Shown: positions 6,087 to 7,784 of the stretch, in pieces
How positions within the stretch are numbered: the first letter of the stretch is position 1
How the letters are laid out: each line of letters begins with the position of its first letter
NCBI GenBank assembly: GCA_018241985.1
Contig: JAFECV010000090.1
Span: 1 to 7,784 of the forward strand
Direction of reading: 5' to 3'
Length of the DNA: 7,784 nt
Source: Pseudomonadota bacterium
GTDB lineage: Bacteria > Pseudomonadota > Gammaproteobacteria > Burkholderiales > Burkholderiaceae_C
Translations under genes and position numbers: made by a program
Notes under the pieces: generated by a model
What the model was told of the DNA's origin: nothing
The model's input: only the letters and a program-made list of their open reading frames with translations
The model's database searches: none

Positions 6087-7472
6087 TTGAAGAACGGTCT
6101 ACTTGCCGCGGGGCATGCCTTTGCGGGCCTGGTCCACAGACATCCCCGACGTTTCAGTGTCGTGGTCGCCGCGATGCTTCTCGGCGCCGGCGGCGGCGCG
6201 TTCGCGGTCGCCTCGCTCGGGCCCGATCCGTCGGACTTGCCGGTGCGCCGGATCCTCGAGTCGGTGCAGCCGGCGGCGGCGCCCGCCGCCGAGCAGGCCG
6301 CGCAGCTGGACACGCACCACTTCACGCTGTACCGCTCCGACACCACCCACGCCGGCGACAGCGCGGCGACGCTGCTGCGCCGGCTCGGGGTCGACGACGC
6401 CGATGCGGCGGCGTTCATCCGCGGCGACGTGCAGACGCGGCGCAGCCTGCTCGGCGGCGCCGGACGCTCGGTGACCGCGCAGGCCGGCGACGACCATCGG
6501 CTGATGCGCCTGACCGCGCGCTGGATCACCGACGCGAGCGGCAATTTCCACCGGCTGGTGGTCGAGCGCACGGCGCAAGGCTTTGCGTCCCGGGTCGAGA
6601 CCGCGCCGCTGATGGCCGTGTCGCAGCTCGGCAGCGCGACGATAGCCACCACGCTGGTGGCCGCCGCCGACGAGGCGAAGATTCCGGACGGCGTGCTGTC
6701 GCAGATCGTCGATATCTTCGGCGCCGACATCGATTTCCAGAACGGACTCAAGAAGGGCGACCGGTTCTCGGTGGTGTACGAAACGCTGCAGGCCGACGGC
6801 GAGCCGATCTCCGGCGGCAACGTGACGGGCCGCGTGCTCAGCGCCGAGTTCGTCAACGGCGGCAAGACCTACGACGCGGTCTGGTTCCAGGACCCGCACG
6901 CGACCGGCGCGGCCCGGCGCGGCAGCTACTACACGCTGGACGGCCACAGCCTGCACCATGCGTTCCTGAAGTCGCCGGTCAAGTTCTCGCACGTCACCAG
7001 CGGGTTCCAGATGCGCTTCGATCCGATCCTGCGCAAGTGGAAGATGCACGAGGGCATCGACTTCGCCGGTCCGTTCGGCGCGCCGGTGCGCACCGTCGCC
7101 GATGGCGTCGTCGAATTCGCCGGGCAGCAGACCGGCTACGGCAACATCATCATCATCCGCCACCAGCCCGGGCCGGATGGCAGCCATGCCACCGTGTACG
7201 CGCACCTGAGCCGGATCCTGGTGCATCCGGGCGAGCGCGTGGTGCAGGGCCAGGACATCGGCCGCATCGGCCAGACCGGCTGGGCCACCGGTCCGCACCT
7301 GCATTTCGAGTACCGGGTGAATGGCGTCTACCGCAACCCCGTGCTGCTCGCGCAGCAGAGCGACACCGCGCCGCTCGCGGCGGCCGAGCGCCCGGCGTTC
7401 GCGCAGCTTGCCGCGTCGATGCGCATGCAACTGGCCGACGCCGCGCTGGTCAAGACCGCCAGCATCCAGTAG
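6087..7472 (+). CDS. M23 peptidoglycan DD-endopeptidase, membrane-anchored (MepM-like)
   Basis: This is a zinc metallopeptidase of the lysostaphin-type M23 family that should cut peptide cross-links in peptidoglycan to allow growth. The product is 461 residues. A short cytoplasmic N-terminus with basic residues (H17-R22) is followed by one hydrophobic segment (about 24-44), an anchor or uncleaved signal with the rest in the periplasm. A long middle region (about 75-300) resembles the OapA/MepM-like N-terminal module. The catalytic domain is intact: HEGID at 321-325 (ligands H321, D325), YAHLS with H373, and GPHLHFEY with H404 and H406 (H406 the third ligand, H404 and H373 catalytic). The start is TTG 6087, with GGGA eight bases upstream; no in-frame ATG lies before the membrane segment. 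No coiled coil is evident, which makes it less EnvC-like. anmK follows 45 bases downstream. Confidence 0.94.
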   Translation: MKNGLLAAGHAFAGLVHRHPRRFSVVVAAMLLGAGGGAFAVASLGPDPSDLPVRRILESVQPAAAPAAEQAAQLDTHHFTLYRSDTTHAGDSAATLLRRLGVDDADAAAFIRGDVQTRRSLLGGAGRSVTAQAGDDHRLMRLTARWITDASGNFHRLVVERTAQGFASRVETAPLMAVSQLGSATIATTLVAAADEAKIPDGVLSQIVDIFGADIDFQNGLKKGDRFSVVYETLQADGEPISGGNVTGRVLSAEFVNGGKTYDAVWFQDPHATGAARRGSYYTLDGHSLHHAFLKSPVKFSHVTSGFQMRFDPILRKWKMHEGIDFAGPFGAPVRTVADGVVEFAGQQTGYGNIIIIRHQPGPDGSHATVYAHLSRILVHPGERVVQGQDIGRIGQTGWATGPHLHFEYRVNGVYRNPVLLAQQSDTAPLAAAERPAFAQLAASMRMQLADAALVKTASIQ

Positions 7473-7517
7473 CCAGCAGCCACGCCGCGGCGCGTTGGTG
7501 TCGGCAGCAACAAGCCC

Positions 7518-7784
7518 ATGACTGCGCCGGAGCCGCTCTTCATCGGCCTGATGTCGGGCACCTCGCTCGACGGCGTGGATGGCGTGCTGGTCGATTTTTC
7601 ACAATCAAAACCACGTGTAGCCGGCTACCGGTCTTCGCCATTTGCTACTGAATTGAGAGCAGAACTGCTCGCCCTCAACAGCGCGGGCGACGACGAACTG
7701 CATCGCGCGGCGCTGGCGGCGAACGCGCTGGCGCAGGTGTATGCCGACGTCGTCGCCGAATTGCTGACCCATGCCGGCATCGCC
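7518..7784 (+). CDS. anmK: Anhydro-N-acetylmuramic acid kinase (N-terminal part)
   Basis: AnmK opens the 1,6-anhydro ring of anhydro-MurNAc released from peptidoglycan turnover and phosphorylates it to MurNAc-6-phosphate, feeding cell wall recycling. Only the first 89 codons are present; the gene runs off the right edge in an open frame. The sequence begins MTAPEPLFIGLMSGTSLDGVD, and the motif GLMSGTSLDGVD (10-21) is the phosphate-binding signature of the family, with the likely catalytic Asp further on and not in view. ATG 7518 is the only sensible start; its ribosome site is poor. The gene lies 45 bases after the M23 endopeptidase on the same strand and may be co-transcribed with it. Codons 25-50 (about 7592-7672) are unusually rich in A and T for this window. 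Confidence 0.95.
   Translation, partial: MTAPEPLFIGLMSGTSLDGVDGVLVDFSQSKPRVAGYRSSPFATELRAELLALNSAGDDELHRAALAANALAQVYADVVAELLTHAGIA

Noticed and set aside
6099..7430. A 443-codon minus-strand frame antisense to the M23 gene
   Set aside because: It is His/Arg/Ala-rich with no domain, and codon structure is explained by the sense gene.
1..7784. CRISPR array, tRNA or rRNA gene, insertion sequence, prophage genes
   Set aside because: No regularly spaced repeats, cloverleaf-like or rRNA-like sequence, transposase or phage protein is visible on either strand.

Overview
The window is a GC-rich stretch of about 7.8 kb packed with genes, and it reads as bacterial chromosome from a beta-proteobacterium. 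The proteins fit Burkholderiales best, probably near Comamonadaceae. This rests on remembered family resemblance (for example the N-terminus of the PhoH-like protein and the YbeY core), not on a search. There are ten protein genes: eight appear complete and two run off the window ends (ruvB on the left, anmK on the right). I see no rRNA, tRNA, insertion sequence, integrase, phage gene or CRISPR array, and no gene-free stretch longer than 300 bases.

Layout from left to right. (1) Positions 1-928, minus strand: ruvA then ruvB, the Holliday-junction branch-migration pair, read towards the left edge. (2) Positions 929-1007: a short repetitive divergent promoter region. (3) Positions 1008-2469, plus strand: a PhoH-like ATPase (ybeZ) and the rRNA-maturation endonuclease ybeY, the usual ybeZ-ybeY pair. 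(4) Positions 2470-3184, plus strand: a ParD/ParE toxin-antitoxin module with its own promoter, lying under two perfect dyads, where corC and lnt would often follow ybeY. (5) Positions 3231-5922, minus strand: tyrS, a cation diffusion facilitator and dtd, which form a likely operon running towards and converging on parE. (6) Positions 5923-6086: the divergent region between tyrS and the next gene, with a near-consensus sigma70-type promoter on the plus strand and a leader containing inverted repeats. (7) Positions 6087-7784, plus strand: a membrane-anchored M23 peptidoglycan endopeptidase and the start of anmK.

Most genes are core housekeeping: recombination, ribosome and tRNA quality control, and cell wall turnover. 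TyrRS and Dtd are a natural pair, because TyrRS can mischarge tRNA with D-tyrosine and Dtd removes it. The M23 endopeptidase and AnmK both belong to peptidoglycan remodelling and recycling. The accessory elements are the parDE module and, perhaps, the cation transporter between tyrS and dtd.

I do not see a clearly new multi-gene system. The points most worth a second look are the paired dyads over the parDE promoter, the altered site-A metal ligands in the cation transporter (E48 and N52 where Asp is expected), the structured leader of the M23 gene, and short degenerate repeats at the ruvA/ybeZ and ybeZ/ybeY junctions.
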